Below, piece after piece: positions 15,323 through 23,902 of a stretch of 62,729 nt of DNA; the first letter of the stretch is position 1, and the number at the start of each line of letters is the position of its first letter. This DNA comes from Paenibacillus_AK sp041641375. Its GTDB lineage: Bacteria; Bacillota; Bacilli; Paenibacillales; YIM-B00363. Made by a program: the position numbers and the translations under genes. Where the stretch lies: positions 1 through 62,729 of the forward strand of contig JBEPYM010000005.1 of assembly GCA_041641375.1 (NCBI GenBank). Reading direction: 5' to 3'. The notes beneath the pieces are model-generated. The model searched no databases. It saw only the letters and a program-made list of their open reading frames with translations, and was not told the DNA's origin.

Positions 15323-16171
15323 TTATTCCACACGAGCGACAATCGCCCGCACCAGCTTCAGGAACGTATCCTTGACCTGCTCCGCCGTTTCCATAACCTC
15401 CTGATGCGATAGAGGCTGATCCAGAATGCCCGCCGCCGCGTTGGATATACAGGAAATACCGAGCACCTCCATACCCGAGTGCCGTGCCGCAATCACTTCC
15501 GGAACGGTGGACATGCCGACGGCGTCTCCGCCGAGCATCCGTATCATCCGGATTTCGGCAGGTGTTTCGTAGGATGGTCCGAGCACACCGCAATAGACGC
15601 CCTCCTGCAGCTTGATGCCGAGCTCTTCGGAAACTGCACGAGCGAGCGTGCGAAGACGCTTGCTGTAGCCTTCCGACATGTCGGGGAACCGCGGTCCGAG
15701 TCGCGCGTCATTCGGGCCAATCAGCGGATTGCGGAACATCAGGTTGATATGATCCTGAATCAGCATCAAATCGCCCGGATCGTAATCCATATTGACACCG
15801 CCGGCTGCGTTTGTAACAATCAGCGTCTTGACGCCGAGCGCGCGCATGACCCGAACAGGGAAGGTTACGGCATCGCCGTCATAGCCCTCATACAAGTGAA
15901 ACCGCCCTTGCATGACCAGCACCTGCTTCCCTTCCAGCGTTCCCGCAATAAGCCGGCCCGCATGTCCTTCCACCGTCGATACCGGAAAATGGGGAATGTC
16001 CCCGTATTCAAACGATACCGCCTCTTCCACTTCTTCTCCAAGGATGCCGAGTCCCGAGCCTAGAATGAGCGCAAGCTCTGGCATCCCCGAGAGCTTGCCG
16101 CGCAGAAAAGACGCTGCCTCTTCAATATGAGCCGATGTCCGGCGTTCCTCAAGACCTGCTTCCAATGCCAT
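15323..16171 (-). CDS. punA: Purine-nucleoside phosphorylase, copy 2
   Basis: 282 residues from the ATG at 16171, preceded by AAGGAGGAG. It is a clear paralogue of the next gene downstream, with the same motifs: LILGSGLGILG, FPVSTVEGHAGR, MQGRFHLYEGYDG, VVTNAAGGVN, IGMSTVPEVIAARHSG. In the purine-binding loop it has CISNAAAG, with the usual Asn, where copy 1 has CITDMAIG with Asp. This could mean that the two copies prefer different bases; that is inference. The gene lies 16 bases after the deoB stop. Confidence 0.93.
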   Translation of the reverse strand: MALEAGLEERRTSAHIEEAASFLRGKLSGMPELALILGSGLGILGEEVEEAVSFEYGDIPHFPVSTVEGHAGRLIAGTLEGKQVLVMQGRFHLYEGYDGDAVTFPVRVMRALGVKTLIVTNAAGGVNMDYDPGDLMLIQDHINLMFRNPLIGPNDARLGPRFPDMSEGYSKRLRTLARAVSEELGIKLQEGVYCGVLGPSYETPAEIRMIRMLGGDAVGMSTVPEVIAARHSGMEVLGISCISNAAAGILDQPLSHQEVMETAEQVKDTFLKLVRAIVARVE

Positions 16172-16187
16172 TGCTCTTCTCCTCCTT

Positions 16188-17363
16188 CTATGTAAGCTCC
16201 TGCAAAAAGCTGATGCCGTGCCCCGTTCCTTCCACGCTGAAATTGTCTGCAATGGTAGCCGCCAGATCGGCGAAGGTTGATCGTATGCCAATGGAACCCG
16301 TGCTCTGGAATGAAGGGCTCCACAGCAGAATCGGGACGTACTCGCGCGTATGATCCGTTCCCGGATGAGTGGGATCGTTGCCGTGATCGGCTGTAATGAC
16401 TAGCAAATCGCGAGGTCCAAATGCGTTCATGATGTCGGGTAACGAGCGGTCGAACGCCCTGAGCGCCTCCGCGTATCCTTCGACATCCCGGCGATGGCCG
16501 TATAGGGAATCGAAGTCGACCAGATTGGTAAAGCAGAGCCCTGTAAAAGGAGTTTGCATCACTTCGATCGTCTTTGCAATGCCGTCTGCATTGCTCTTGG
16601 TCGGATAGGACTTCGTAATGCCTTCTCCCGAGAAGATGTCGTTGATTTTGCCTACCGCTACAACCTGCTTGCCTGCCGTCTTCAACGCATTCAGTACCGT
16701 TGGCGCGGGAGGCTTCAGTGCGTAATCATGCCGGTTAGCCGTGCGCACGAACGCTCCCGGCGTACCGACATATGGACGCGCGATAACCCGGCCGACCGCG
16801 AATTCGTCCTTCAGCGTCAGCCTTCGCGCGATCCGACACGCATCATACAGCTCCTCCAGCGAAATGACTTCCTCGTGCGCCGCAATCTGAAATACGCTGT
16901 CGGCTGACGTATATACGATCCATGCACCGGTTTTCATCTGCTCCGGTCCGAGCTCGTCCAGAATGTCCGTGCCGGAAGCCGGCTTGTTGCCGATGACCGA
17001 ACGTCCCGTCTCGGCTTCGAATTGATCGAGCAGCTTGCGCGGAAAACCGTCGGGGTACGTCTTGAACGGAATCGTCACCTTCAGGCCCATCAGCTCAAAG
17101 TGTCCGGTCATCGTGTCCTTGCCCGCCGACACCTCGGCCATCTTGCCATAGTAGCCACTTGGGTTCGGAACCGCCCGCAAACCGGCGGAAGCCTCGATCC
17201 AGCCAAGTCCCAGCTGCTCCATATTCGGCAGCGTAAAATCCTGCACCTTACTGGCGATATGCCCGAGCGTATGTGCCCCTTCATCTCCGAATTGCGGCGC
17301 ATCCGGAAGCGCTCCTATCCCAACGCTGTCCAGCACAATCGTACAAATCCGATCAAACTTCAA
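16188..17363 (-). CDS. deoB: Phosphopentomutase
   Basis: About 391 residues. It interconverts (deoxy)ribose 1-phosphate and 5-phosphate, linking nucleoside phosphorolysis to central metabolism. The alkaline-phosphatase-like metal sites are visible: VLDSVGIGALPDA at the N-terminus, KDTMTGHFELMG with the phosphoacceptor Thr, and DHGNDPTHPGTDHTREYVPIL near the C-terminus. The likely start is TTG at 17363, ten bases after GGAGGT; a TTG further upstream has no site. It lies after xerD and before two PNP genes, as drm-pupG in B. subtilis. Confidence 0.95.
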   Translation of the reverse strand: MKFDRICTIVLDSVGIGALPDAPQFGDEGAHTLGHIASKVQDFTLPNMEQLGLGWIEASAGLRAVPNPSGYYGKMAEVSAGKDTMTGHFELMGLKVTIPFKTYPDGFPRKLLDQFEAETGRSVIGNKPASGTDILDELGPEQMKTGAWIVYTSADSVFQIAAHEEVISLEELYDACRIARRLTLKDEFAVGRVIARPYVGTPGAFVRTANRHDYALKPPAPTVLNALKTAGKQVVAVGKINDIFSGEGITKSYPTKSNADGIAKTIEVMQTPFTGLCFTNLVDFDSLYGHRRDVEGYAEALRAFDRSLPDIMNAFGPRDLLVITADHGNDPTHPGTDHTREYVPILLWSPSFQSTGSIGIRSTFADLAATIADNFSVEGTGHGISFLQELT

Positions 17364-17414
17364 TGGATGCCATACCTCCAATAATCACCAAAATGTCTCC
17401 AACGCCATTATACC

Positions 17415-17500
17415 TTAACGATCCATGCGGGCGCGAGGATGGGTGTTCATAGATCTCATCGTTTCATGCGAGCACGAGGATGTGTGCGTTCATAGATCTC
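17415..17500. repeat. 43-bp tandem duplication of the 3' end of xerD
   Basis: Positions 17458-17500 encode the last residues of XerD (about EIYERTHPRARMKR and the stop). Positions 17415-17457, just downstream, are a second diverged 43-bp copy that still reads ATGAAC...CATCCTCG and ends in a stop codon. Two compensating small indels separate the copies. Confidence 0.85.
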
Positions 17501-18370
17501 TTTCATCTTGGTATGGGTGACATGGGTATAAATCTGGGTGGTCGAAATGTCGGCATGTCCGAGCATTTCCTGCACCGACCGCAAATCGGCGCCATTCTCC
17601 AGCAGGTGAGTGGCGAAGGAGTGCCGCAGCGTGTGAGGCGTGATGTCTTGCGGAATCATTGCAGACTTCGCATGCTGCTTGATGATTTTCCAGAAGCCTT
17701 GTCGGGTTAGCCTGCTTCCGTTGCGGTTCAGAAACAGCGCCTTGTCCATTCCGGCAGCTCCTTCGGAAAGCGAAGGGCGCGCCCGCTGCATATAAGCGTC
17801 CAGACATCCCGCTGCGATTCGTCCGAGCGGCACGATCCGCTCCTTCGAGCCTTTGCCGATACAGCGCACATATCCCATCGTCAGGTTGACCGAGCCCGTA
17901 TCAAGTCCGATCAGCTCGGACACCCGCATCCCTGTCGCATACAGCAGCTCCAGCATCGCCTTGTCACGCAGACCGGTGGGCTCGGTAGCATCCGGCGCCG
18001 CCAGCAGCCGCTCCACCTGCTCCATCTCCATCGCTTTTGGCAGCCTGCGCGGAAGCTTGGGCGATTCGAGCTCGGCCGTCGGATCCTTGGCGATCACCCG
18101 CTCCCGAACCATAAAGCCAAAAAATGCCCGTACGGCCGCCGTATGCCGCGCGACGGTAGAAGAAGCCCGCCCCGCCTTGCGCAGACCTTGCATATATTGC
18201 AGGACGTCGAGCTTCGATACTTCGTCCGGCATCGATTGGCCCCGCTTCTCCTTCATAAACGACAGGAAAGCGGTCAAATCACGCTCGTAGGCCTCCAGCG
18301 TATTTGCCGCCAAACCGCGTTCTACCGATAAATAGTTGATAAATTGCTGAAGGTGGGCGTGCAAAATCAA
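17456..18370 (-). CDS. xerD: Site-specific tyrosine recombinase XerD
   Basis: 304 residues. It works with XerC (CodV in Bacillus) at dif to resolve chromosome dimers. The N-terminal SAM-like core-binding domain spans about residues 1-95. The catalytic set is complete: Arg149 (ATGMRVSEL), Lys173, His246 and Arg249 (HTLRHSFATHL), His272 (LGHADISTTQIYTH) and the nucleophile Tyr281. The start is TTG at 18370, eight bases after AGGAG. It follows yqzK and precedes deoB, the conserved order. Confidence 0.96.
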   Translation of the reverse strand: MILHAHLQQFINYLSVERGLAANTLEAYERDLTAFLSFMKEKRGQSMPDEVSKLDVLQYMQGLRKAGRASSTVARHTAAVRAFFGFMVRERVIAKDPTAELESPKLPRRLPKAMEMEQVERLLAAPDATEPTGLRDKAMLELLYATGMRVSELIGLDTGSVNLTMGYVRCIGKGSKERIVPLGRIAAGCLDAYMQRARPSLSEGAAGMDKALFLNRNGSRLTRQGFWKIIKQHAKSAMIPQDITPHTLRHSFATHLLENGADLRSVQEMLGHADISTTQIYTHVTHTKMKEIYERTHPRARMKR

Positions 18371-18456
18371 ACCGATCGCTCCTCAGGTTTCCAAGTATGT
18401 TCGTTCCATACTCCAATTGATTCCGCAGATCGAGCCCAAAATCCTGCTATAACCGG

Positions 18457-18696
18457 CTATTCCCCATACCAATAAAACAGCTTGAGACGCTCCGCCATCG
18501 TTCGGCTGCTTTGCCCCGCATCCAGCTCCGCATAATGAAACACCTTAACCGCCCCGCCGTCCGGCTCCTTATACTTGGATTTCGGCGCAATCCAGGCGCT
18601 GATCGCATCCAATGCATGGTACAGCAGCAAGGTAAACAACAGAAACAGGAGCAAAAATTTCGCCCGTTCGATCCATTTTGTTGCGGAAATAATCAT
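18457..18696 (-). CDS. yqzK: YqzK-like small membrane protein (DUF4227)
   Basis: 79 residues from the ATG at 18696 (TGGAGG eight bases upstream). One hydrophobic helix (about residues 13-35, FLLLFLLFTLLLYHALDAI) is followed by a short soluble tail ending AERLKLFYWYGE, typical of DUF4227. In Bacillus this gene lies between fur and xerD; here it keeps the xerD side while ald and an SDR gene separate it from fur. Function unknown. Confidence 0.8.
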   Translation of the reverse strand: MIISATKWIERAKFLLLFLLFTLLLYHALDAISAWIAPKSKYKEPDGGAVKVFHYAELDAGQSSRTMAERLKLFYWYGE

Positions 18697-18751
18697 CGGC
18701 ATGTCCTCCATTCATCGCTAACATATGACGAAACGGAGTGCAATATGCCGG

Positions 18752-19870
18752 TTAGTCAAGCAGCTTGGGGAGCGCATGGTACGGCTTGCCGACCGCCTCC
18801 GCCACAGCAGGATGCGTCACATAGCCGCGATGTGTGTTAACGCCTAGCGCAAGTGCCGCATTCTCCGTAATGGCTCTTGTGAAGCCCTTGCCGGCCAGCT
18901 CGAGCGCATAATAAATCGTGACGTTCGTAAGCGCCAGCGTCGAGGTGCGTGGAACGGCGCCGGGCATATTGGCGACTGCATAATGGATGACCCCGTGCTT
19001 CTCGTAGGTCGGATTGTCATGTGTCGTGACCCGGTCGATCGTTTCGATGGAGCCGCCCTGATCAATGGCGACATCAACGATAACGGAGCCCTTCTTCATT
19101 TGCTTGACCATCTCTTCCGTCACCAGCTTCGGCGCCCGTGCTCCGGGTATCAGCACTGCGCCGATCAGGAGATCCGCCTTCTGCACGGCGCTGGCGATGT
19201 TGTACGGGTTCGACATAAGCGTTCGCAGCCTGCCGTCAAATACATCGTCGAGGTAGCGCATGCGATCGGCGCTCCGCTCCAGAATGACGACATTGGCGCC
19301 TAAGCCAAGCGCCATCTTCGCTGCGTTCGTGCCGACGATACCGCCGCCAAGCACGATCACGTCAGCCGGAGGCACACCCGGCACCCCGCCAAGCAAAATA
19401 CCGCGGCCGCCATATGCCGCTTCCAGAAACCTCGCGCCGATCTGGACGCTCATGCGGCCGGCGACCTCGCTCATCGGTGTCAGAAGCGGCAGCGTGCCGT
19501 TCGTCATCTGAATCGTTTCGTATGCGATGCCGGTCACACGCTTCTCCAGCAGCGCATCGGTCAACCCTCCGGCAGCGGCAAGGTGCAAATACGTAAATAA
19601 GATTTGCCCCTCGCGAAACATGCCGTATTCTTCCGGCAGCGGCTCCTTGACCTTCATAATCATATCCGCAGCGTTCCACACATCAGCCGCACTGGCAGCA
19701 ACGGCAGCGCCCTCTCGCACATAATCGGCGTCCTCGAAGCCGCTCCCGGCGCCTGCGTTTCGCTCGACGACGACCTGATGCCCGGCAGCCATAAGCATGG
19801 CTGCACCCGCCGGCGTTAACGCCACCCGATTTTCGTTGTTTTTGATCTCTTTCGGTACCCCGATCAACAT
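18752..19870 (-). CDS. ald: Alanine dehydrogenase
   Basis: About 372 residues. It catalyses reversible NAD-dependent deamination of L-alanine to pyruvate, used for alanine catabolism and needed for normal sporulation in B. subtilis. The N-terminal signature IGVPKEIKNNENRVALTPAG and the MKVKEPLPEEY segment are present. The Rossmann motif is VLGGGIVGTNAAKMALGLGANV. The ATG at 19870 has AAGGGG nine bases upstream; an ATG three codons earlier is too close to it. It shares strand with the SDR gene before it but has no shown functional link. Confidence 0.95.
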   Translation of the reverse strand: MLIGVPKEIKNNENRVALTPAGAAMLMAAGHQVVVERNAGAGSGFEDADYVREGAAVAASAADVWNAADMIMKVKEPLPEEYGMFREGQILFTYLHLAAAGGLTDALLEKRVTGIAYETIQMTNGTLPLLTPMSEVAGRMSVQIGARFLEAAYGGRGILLGGVPGVPPADVIVLGGGIVGTNAAKMALGLGANVVILERSADRMRYLDDVFDGRLRTLMSNPYNIASAVQKADLLIGAVLIPGARAPKLVTEEMVKQMKKGSVIVDVAIDQGGSIETIDRVTTHDNPTYEKHGVIHYAVANMPGAVPRTSTLALTNVTIYYALELAGKGFTRAITENAALALGVNTHRGYVTHPAVAEAVGKPYHALPKLLD

Positions 19871-19922
19871 ACGACTCATCCCCTTAATTGACCATCGTAT
19901 AATTCATCATTGCGTTTCCATT

Positions 19923-20741
19923 TTACAGCAAGGATTCGGCTCCGTCGATATAAATTTCCGTCCCCGTAATATGCTTGGAATCGTCCGAAGCAAGGAACAG
20001 CACAAGATCCGCAACCTGCTTCGGCTGCCCGGCCCGGTGCTCCAGAGGCTGGTTGCCTTCCGGATACTTCACCGGTATTTCCACCTCCTTCAACTCTGCT
20101 TTCTCCTTATGCGTGTTCTGACCAATATTGGTTTCAATCGCTCCCGGGCATATGGTGTTGACACGAATGCCGTAATTCGACAGCTCCAGCGCCGCCATAC
20201 GGCCGAATGCAACCTGTCCGGCTTTGGAAGCGCTGTAGGCGGACATGCCAATATTTTTAAACGTACGACTGCCGTTGATTGAGCTCGTGATGATGATGCT
20301 GCCCCCATTCGTTTTCATATGCGGGATCGCGTATTTCACAGCCAGAAAGGTGCCCTTCAGGTTCGTCTCCAGCGTCTGATCCCACTCTTCCGGCTCCATC
20401 GCTTCAATCGACGTGACAACGCCGTTAACACCCGCGTTCGCAAAGACGATATCGATGCGGCCCCACCGATCGACCGCACCTTGGATGGCCGCCTGCATGT
20501 GAACGGGATTCGCTACGTCCGCGGCTACAGGTATCGCTTGCGAACCGAACCGCTTCAGCTCCTGCTCGACATGCTCAAGCCGCTCCGGCTTCAAATCGAC
20601 GAGGCACACCTTGGCGCCATGCTCCGCCAGCTTCAGCGCCGCCGCTCTGCCGATTCCGGAGCCCGCCCCCGTCACTACTGCGATCCGATCCTTCACCTTT
20701 AAGAGGTCTGTTCGCTGCTCCCGCTCCATCACGATTGACAT
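19923..20741 (-). CDS. Short-chain dehydrogenase/reductase
   Basis: 272 residues of the classical SDR type. The coenzyme motif TGAGSGIGRA is near residue 25, NAG in FANAGVNG, the catalytic Ser in SIIITSSINGS and the Tyr-x-x-x-Lys in YSASK. An Asp after the second strand (VCLVDLKPERL) suggests NAD(H) rather than NADP(H). The substrate cannot be predicted. The C-terminal segment DSKHITGTEIYIDGAESLL is typical. It lies between fur and ald, a position not seen in B. subtilis, so it was probably acquired or moved here. Confidence 0.9.
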   Translation of the reverse strand: MSIVMEREQRTDLLKVKDRIAVVTGAGSGIGRAAALKLAEHGAKVCLVDLKPERLEHVEQELKRFGSQAIPVAADVANPVHMQAAIQGAVDRWGRIDIVFANAGVNGVVTSIEAMEPEEWDQTLETNLKGTFLAVKYAIPHMKTNGGSIIITSSINGSRTFKNIGMSAYSASKAGQVAFGRMAALELSNYGIRVNTICPGAIETNIGQNTHKEKAELKEVEIPVKYPEGNQPLEHRAGQPKQVADLVLFLASDDSKHITGTEIYIDGAESLL

Positions 20742-20836
20742 GTTAGCCCATGCTCCCCTCTTGGATTGTCATCTCTTCCATAGCGTACCGTTTCCCCTTG
20801 AAATTTATGTCGAACGAGCCCGAATCGGACAAAAAA

Positions 20837-20867
20837 ACGCAAGCCAGCTCCGATGAGCTGCTTGCGT
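20837..20867 (-). terminator. Terminator downstream of fur
   Basis: A stem of about 13 bp (ACGCAAGCAGCTC with GAGCTGGCTTGCGT, one bulge) with a 4-nt loop and a run of seven T on the minus strand. It is one of the strongest terminators in the window. Confidence 0.9.
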
Positions 20868-20870
20868 CGA

Positions 20871-21317
20871 TTATTCCGTATGAGATCGGCATCGATGACA
20901 GATGCCTTGAAAGTCAAGTCTGTGGTCGAGCACCTTGAAGTTAAATTCGCGCTCCAGCCGTTCCTCCAGCGGAGTGAGCCAATCCTCCATAATCTCGTCG
21001 ACTGCGCCGCACTGGACACAAATCAAATGATGATGATGGTGATGATTGTCGTCGTTCCGCAGGTCATATCGGGCTACACCGTCGCCGAAATTCATCTTCT
21101 CCAAAATATGCAGCTCGCTGAGCAGCTCCAGCGTCCGATATACGGTCGCAAGTCCGATCTCCGGAGCCTTGTCCTTCACGAGCATGAACACGTCCTCGGC
21201 GCTGAGATGGTCCTCTTCGTGCTCCAGCAGCACTCGGACTGTCGCTTCCCGCTGCGGGGTCAGCTTATAGCCTTGGGACTGCAGCGATTGTTTGATTTTC
21301 TCAATTCTGGCTTCCAA
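20871..21317 (-). CDS. fur: Ferric uptake regulator family protein
   Basis: 148 residues from the TTG at 21317 with GGGGGGAG about eleven bases upstream; a longer frame has no support. The N-terminal winged helix contains LTPQREATVRVLLEHEEDHLSAEDVF and GLATVYRTLELL. The metal-binding part has the His-rich DDNHHHHHHLICVQCG and CHRC motifs (two Cys pairs for structural Zn). The position beside spoIIM and yqzK is that of B. subtilis fur, so Fur is preferred over PerR or Zur. It represses iron-uptake genes with Fe(II). Confidence 0.92.
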   Translation of the reverse strand: MEARIEKIKQSLQSQGYKLTPQREATVRVLLEHEEDHLSAEDVFMLVKDKAPEIGLATVYRTLELLSELHILEKMNFGDGVARYDLRNDDNHHHHHHLICVQCGAVDEIMEDWLTPLEERLEREFNFKVLDHRLDFQGICHRCRSHTE

Positions 21318-21406
21318 GACTAAACCAACTCCCCCCGCGGTTATCGTACAATTACGATTTTGCCGCATGCTTACATTATAGGTGGAGGGTTCTGACAAGT
21401 CAAACG

Positions 21407-22057
21407 TTATTGAAGCTGTATCCAGGCCGCAACCATTGGCGCCGTCCACTTCATGAGCACAGGTGAAATATAGGTTTGTACAAGCGCAGCTGCAAGCGAC
21501 AACGCTACCATCAGCAATGAGATAAAAGAGTATTGCAGCATCGGCTGGGCGATCGGCCCCTTCTGCTGGATAAATCGATGCTTCACCACCAGAATGGAAT
21601 AGGAAATGGCAGCCGTGCTTGCGATAAGGAGCGCCGGGATCAGCAGCAAATTTTGCGGAGCGATAGACGCGAGTGCGAACCAGAGCCCGTTCCAGGACAG
21701 CTCCGATGTCATAAATCCGATCGAGAAGCCGATCAGCACCCCCTTGAGAAAATCGAGCACGAGCACGAGCGGGAGCCCAATCACAGACAGGCCGAACAGC
21801 CAAATAAGCGCCAGCCACTTGGCATGTGCGCCGAAATAATGAACGAGGTTCGCCGAGGTGGGCGCAGAACCTTCCGCCATCGATACGTGAAAGAAGCCGT
21901 TCAGCATCTGCATGACTTCCTGCTTCTGGTCAAGCGACAACGAATTCACCATCAGAGAGCCGAATACAGCTCCCATCATAAACAGTACGATCACAAACAA
22001 AAACAGCGGCAGCTGCTCCTTGTGAAACACTCGAAATCCAGTCGTCTGCTGGAGCAT
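21407..22057 (-). CDS. spoIIM: Stage II sporulation protein M
   Basis: 216 residues from the ATG at 22057. Five hydrophobic segments are visible, starting with LPLFLFVIVLFMMGAVFGSLMV. The DUF95/SpoIIM domain segment GLSVIGLPLVLVLDFLKGVLIGFSIGFM is clear. SpoIIM anchors the SpoIIP-SpoIID septal peptidoglycan degradation complex during engulfment. A sigma-E promoter at 22098-22126 places the transcript start downstream of any longer start, which supports this start codon. Confidence 0.94.
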   Translation of the reverse strand: MLQQTTGFRVFHKEQLPLFLFVIVLFMMGAVFGSLMVNSLSLDQKQEVMQMLNGFFHVSMAEGSAPTSANLVHYFGAHAKWLALIWLFGLSVIGLPLVLVLDFLKGVLIGFSIGFMTSELSWNGLWFALASIAPQNLLLIPALLIASTAAISYSILVVKHRFIQQKGPIAQPMLQYSFISLLMVALSLAAALVQTYISPVLMKWTAPMVAAWIQLQ

Positions 22058-22097
22058 ACCTTCGTCACGTCCTCTCCCATCAATCAGGTACAAAATC

Positions 22098-22126
22098 AAT
22101 GTATGAGAGGGTTTGTCCAATTATGA
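22098..22126 (-). promoter_or_regulatory. Sigma-E type promoter of spoIIM
   Basis: On the minus strand TCATAAT (22126-22120) fits the -35 kmATATT except one base, and CATACATT (22105-22098) matches the -10 CATACANT fully. The spacer is 14 bases. The -35 overlaps the stop codon of the upstream EndoQ-like gene. B. subtilis spoIIM is a sigma-E gene. Confidence 0.8.
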
Positions 22127-23251
22127 CTCAGGGGAGTCTTCATAAGGCTGCAGCGCCGCCACCTTGCCGTATTTGCCGCCTCCGCCCGCCGTAAACGAGA
22201 GTGCGCCTTGCCGGGATAAGCCGATCAGCTCCGCAAGCTGCGAGCCGGCAACCTTCGCCAAATCCGGGACAGGCACCCGGTGAAGCACATTCATCTCCGT
22301 TCCGTAATGATCGAGCAGCTTCTGCAGCAGCTTCGGACCAAGCCCAGGCATAAACTCCAGCGGCACCTGCTCGAAATAGGGCGGTCGATACGGCGGAGAC
22401 TTCGAACCTCTTCGATCCGCTAGCAAAGCGATCCGCTCCGCTACGCCGAACGCGCCCGGCGCGCTCTCGTGATATTTTCCGAGCTTCGGGCTCAAGCCGT
22501 AGTTGGCCGCGACCCGTCTTCCTTCCCTCCGCTCAAGCGCCAGCCGAACCTCGCTGAACGTAGGCGCGCGCAGCTCAAACTCGTTGTACTCCCTGGCAAT
22601 TTTGGCGAGGGAGTGGGCATCGGAATTGGTGACGAACGTATGCGGGGATAGTTCGGATATCGTATCGGCCATCTCCGTATTGCTGGAGAGCCCCAGCTCC
22701 ACCCCGCTGATCCGCTTCGGGTCCAGCACCTCGTTCATCGACGTTGCGCCGCTGCCGTACAAGCTCTTGTGGGGCGTGAATATATGAGCCGGAACGATAC
22801 ATCCACCCAATCCCGCTACCTGCTCCTGCAGCTCGAAGGCGGAAGCATGCAGCCGCTGGGAGCTGAGGTTTACGTTACGCATATGCGGTCTCACGTACGA
22901 AGTAAAAGCACGCATAGCAAGCAGGTCCGGCATATAGACAAGCAGGTGAAGCGGCTTATACCCCGGCTCCCTCACCTCAATTTCGCAGCCGAGCACAATC
23001 GTCGTCTGCCCGAATCGGAGGCCGCCCCCGTCCAGAGGTATCATCTGGCCGCTGCGGATATAGCCCTCGATTTCCTCCTGAACGACCGGTGCGTGGCAAT
23101 CGATGATGCCTGTTATGTCGATGCCCTTGCGCTCAGACGACTCACGGGCGATCCGGTAGAACGTCAGCTCCCGGGAGCCGCTGATCTTAACCGCGGCTCC
23201 CTGCTCTGTCCCGCCGATATGAATATGCAGATCGGCATAATAACGGTTCAT
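22121..23251 (-). CDS. yqxK: EndoQ-family PHP-domain endonuclease (YqxK-like)
   Basis: About 376 residues. The N-terminal PHP domain shows DLHIHIGG, DCHAPVVQEE, a GCEIEV segment, VPAHIFTPHKSLYG and VTNSDAHS, giving the His/Asp metal ligands. The C-terminal part contains a helix-hairpin-helix-like LEFMPGLGPKLLQKLLDHYG. EndoQ homologues cut DNA 5' of deaminated bases such as uracil and hypoxanthine. The ATG at 23251 lies right after the nudF stop. Known genomes keep it beside nudF and spoIIM. The window also holds a deoxyinosine glycosylase, so two hypoxanthine-directed repair functions occur here. Confidence 0.85.
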   Translation of the reverse strand: MNRYYADLHIHIGGTEQGAAVKISGSRELTFYRIARESSERKGIDITGIIDCHAPVVQEEIEGYIRSGQMIPLDGGGLRFGQTTIVLGCEIEVREPGYKPLHLLVYMPDLLAMRAFTSYVRPHMRNVNLSSQRLHASAFELQEQVAGLGGCIVPAHIFTPHKSLYGSGATSMNEVLDPKRISGVELGLSSNTEMADTISELSPHTFVTNSDAHSLAKIAREYNEFELRAPTFSEVRLALERREGRRVAANYGLSPKLGKYHESAPGAFGVAERIALLADRRGSKSPPYRPPYFEQVPLEFMPGLGPKLLQKLLDHYGTEMNVLHRVPVPDLAKVAGSQLAELIGLSRQGALSFTAGGGGKYGKVAALQPYEDSPES

Positions 23252-23253
23252 CG

Positions 23254-23829
23254 TCAAGGAGTAATCCGTCCGGTCATCTCATACAGCTGCCAGGCATAAA
23301 TCGCCGTAATCGTCTTTGCATCGGAGATACGTCCCTGCTCGATATAGGATTTCGCCTGCTCCAGTGTGATCGCTTCAACGGATAGAAATTCATCCTCATC
23401 CAAATTCGCATCGCCTGGAACCAACTGATCGGTGAAATAAATATGGATGATTTCATCAGCGAAGCCGGGCGACGTGTAATACGAGCACACATGCTGCAGC
23501 GTTGCCGGGCGGTACCCCGTCTCTTCCTCCAGCTCGCGGCTTGCCGCGTCTACCGGCTCTTCGCCGCCGTCCAGCTTGCCTGCCGGTATTTCCACTTGGC
23601 TCTTCTGCAGCGCTTTGCGATATTGCTCCACCACCAGCAGCTTCCCCTCGAGCAGCGCAATCACCGCTACCGCTCCCGGATGCTTCACAATTTCTCTGGT
23701 TGCCGTTGCGCCGTTCGGAAGCTGTACAGTGTCAACCTGAAGCGAAATGACCCTTCCTTGAAATACAGGCTCCGTGCTAATCGTGACCTCTTCGAAAGCC
23801 TGCTGCAGTTCCCGCGATATTTTCGTCAT
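23254..23829 (-). CDS. nudF: ADP-ribose pyrophosphatase (Nudix)
   Basis: 191 residues from the ATG at 23829 with AGGAGGGA upstream. The Nudix box is GKLDGGEEPVDAASRELEEETGY, with the REXXEE core giving Mg ligands. It hydrolyses ADP-ribose to AMP and ribose 5-phosphate. The family-typical YYTSPGFADEIIHIYF follows. The gene is divergent from mciZ, and the mciZ promoter lies across its first codons and ribosome binding site. Confidence 0.94.
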   Translation of the reverse strand: MTKISRELQQAFEEVTISTEPVFQGRVISLQVDTVQLPNGATATREIVKHPGAVAVIALLEGKLLVVEQYRKALQKSQVEIPAGKLDGGEEPVDAASRELEEETGYRPATLQHVCSYYTSPGFADEIIHIYFTDQLVPGDANLDEDEFLSVEAITLEQAKSYIEQGRISDAKTITAIYAWQLYEMTGRITP

Positions 23830-23854
23830 ACCTCGTCCCTCCTGTTCATACGAT
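23825..23854 (+). promoter_or_regulatory. Sigma-E type promoter of mciZ
   Basis: gtcatacc (23825-23832) resembles the sigma-E -35 and catacgat (23847-23854) matches the -10 CATACANT at seven of eight bases, 14 bases apart. The start codon of mciZ is about 45 bases beyond the expected transcript start. mciZ of B. subtilis is a mother-cell sigma-E gene. Confidence 0.6.
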
Positions 23855-23902
23855 GTATTATACCAAATTTTTGTGAAATTCCAGCAGGAGGGATGGAAAA
23901 AA

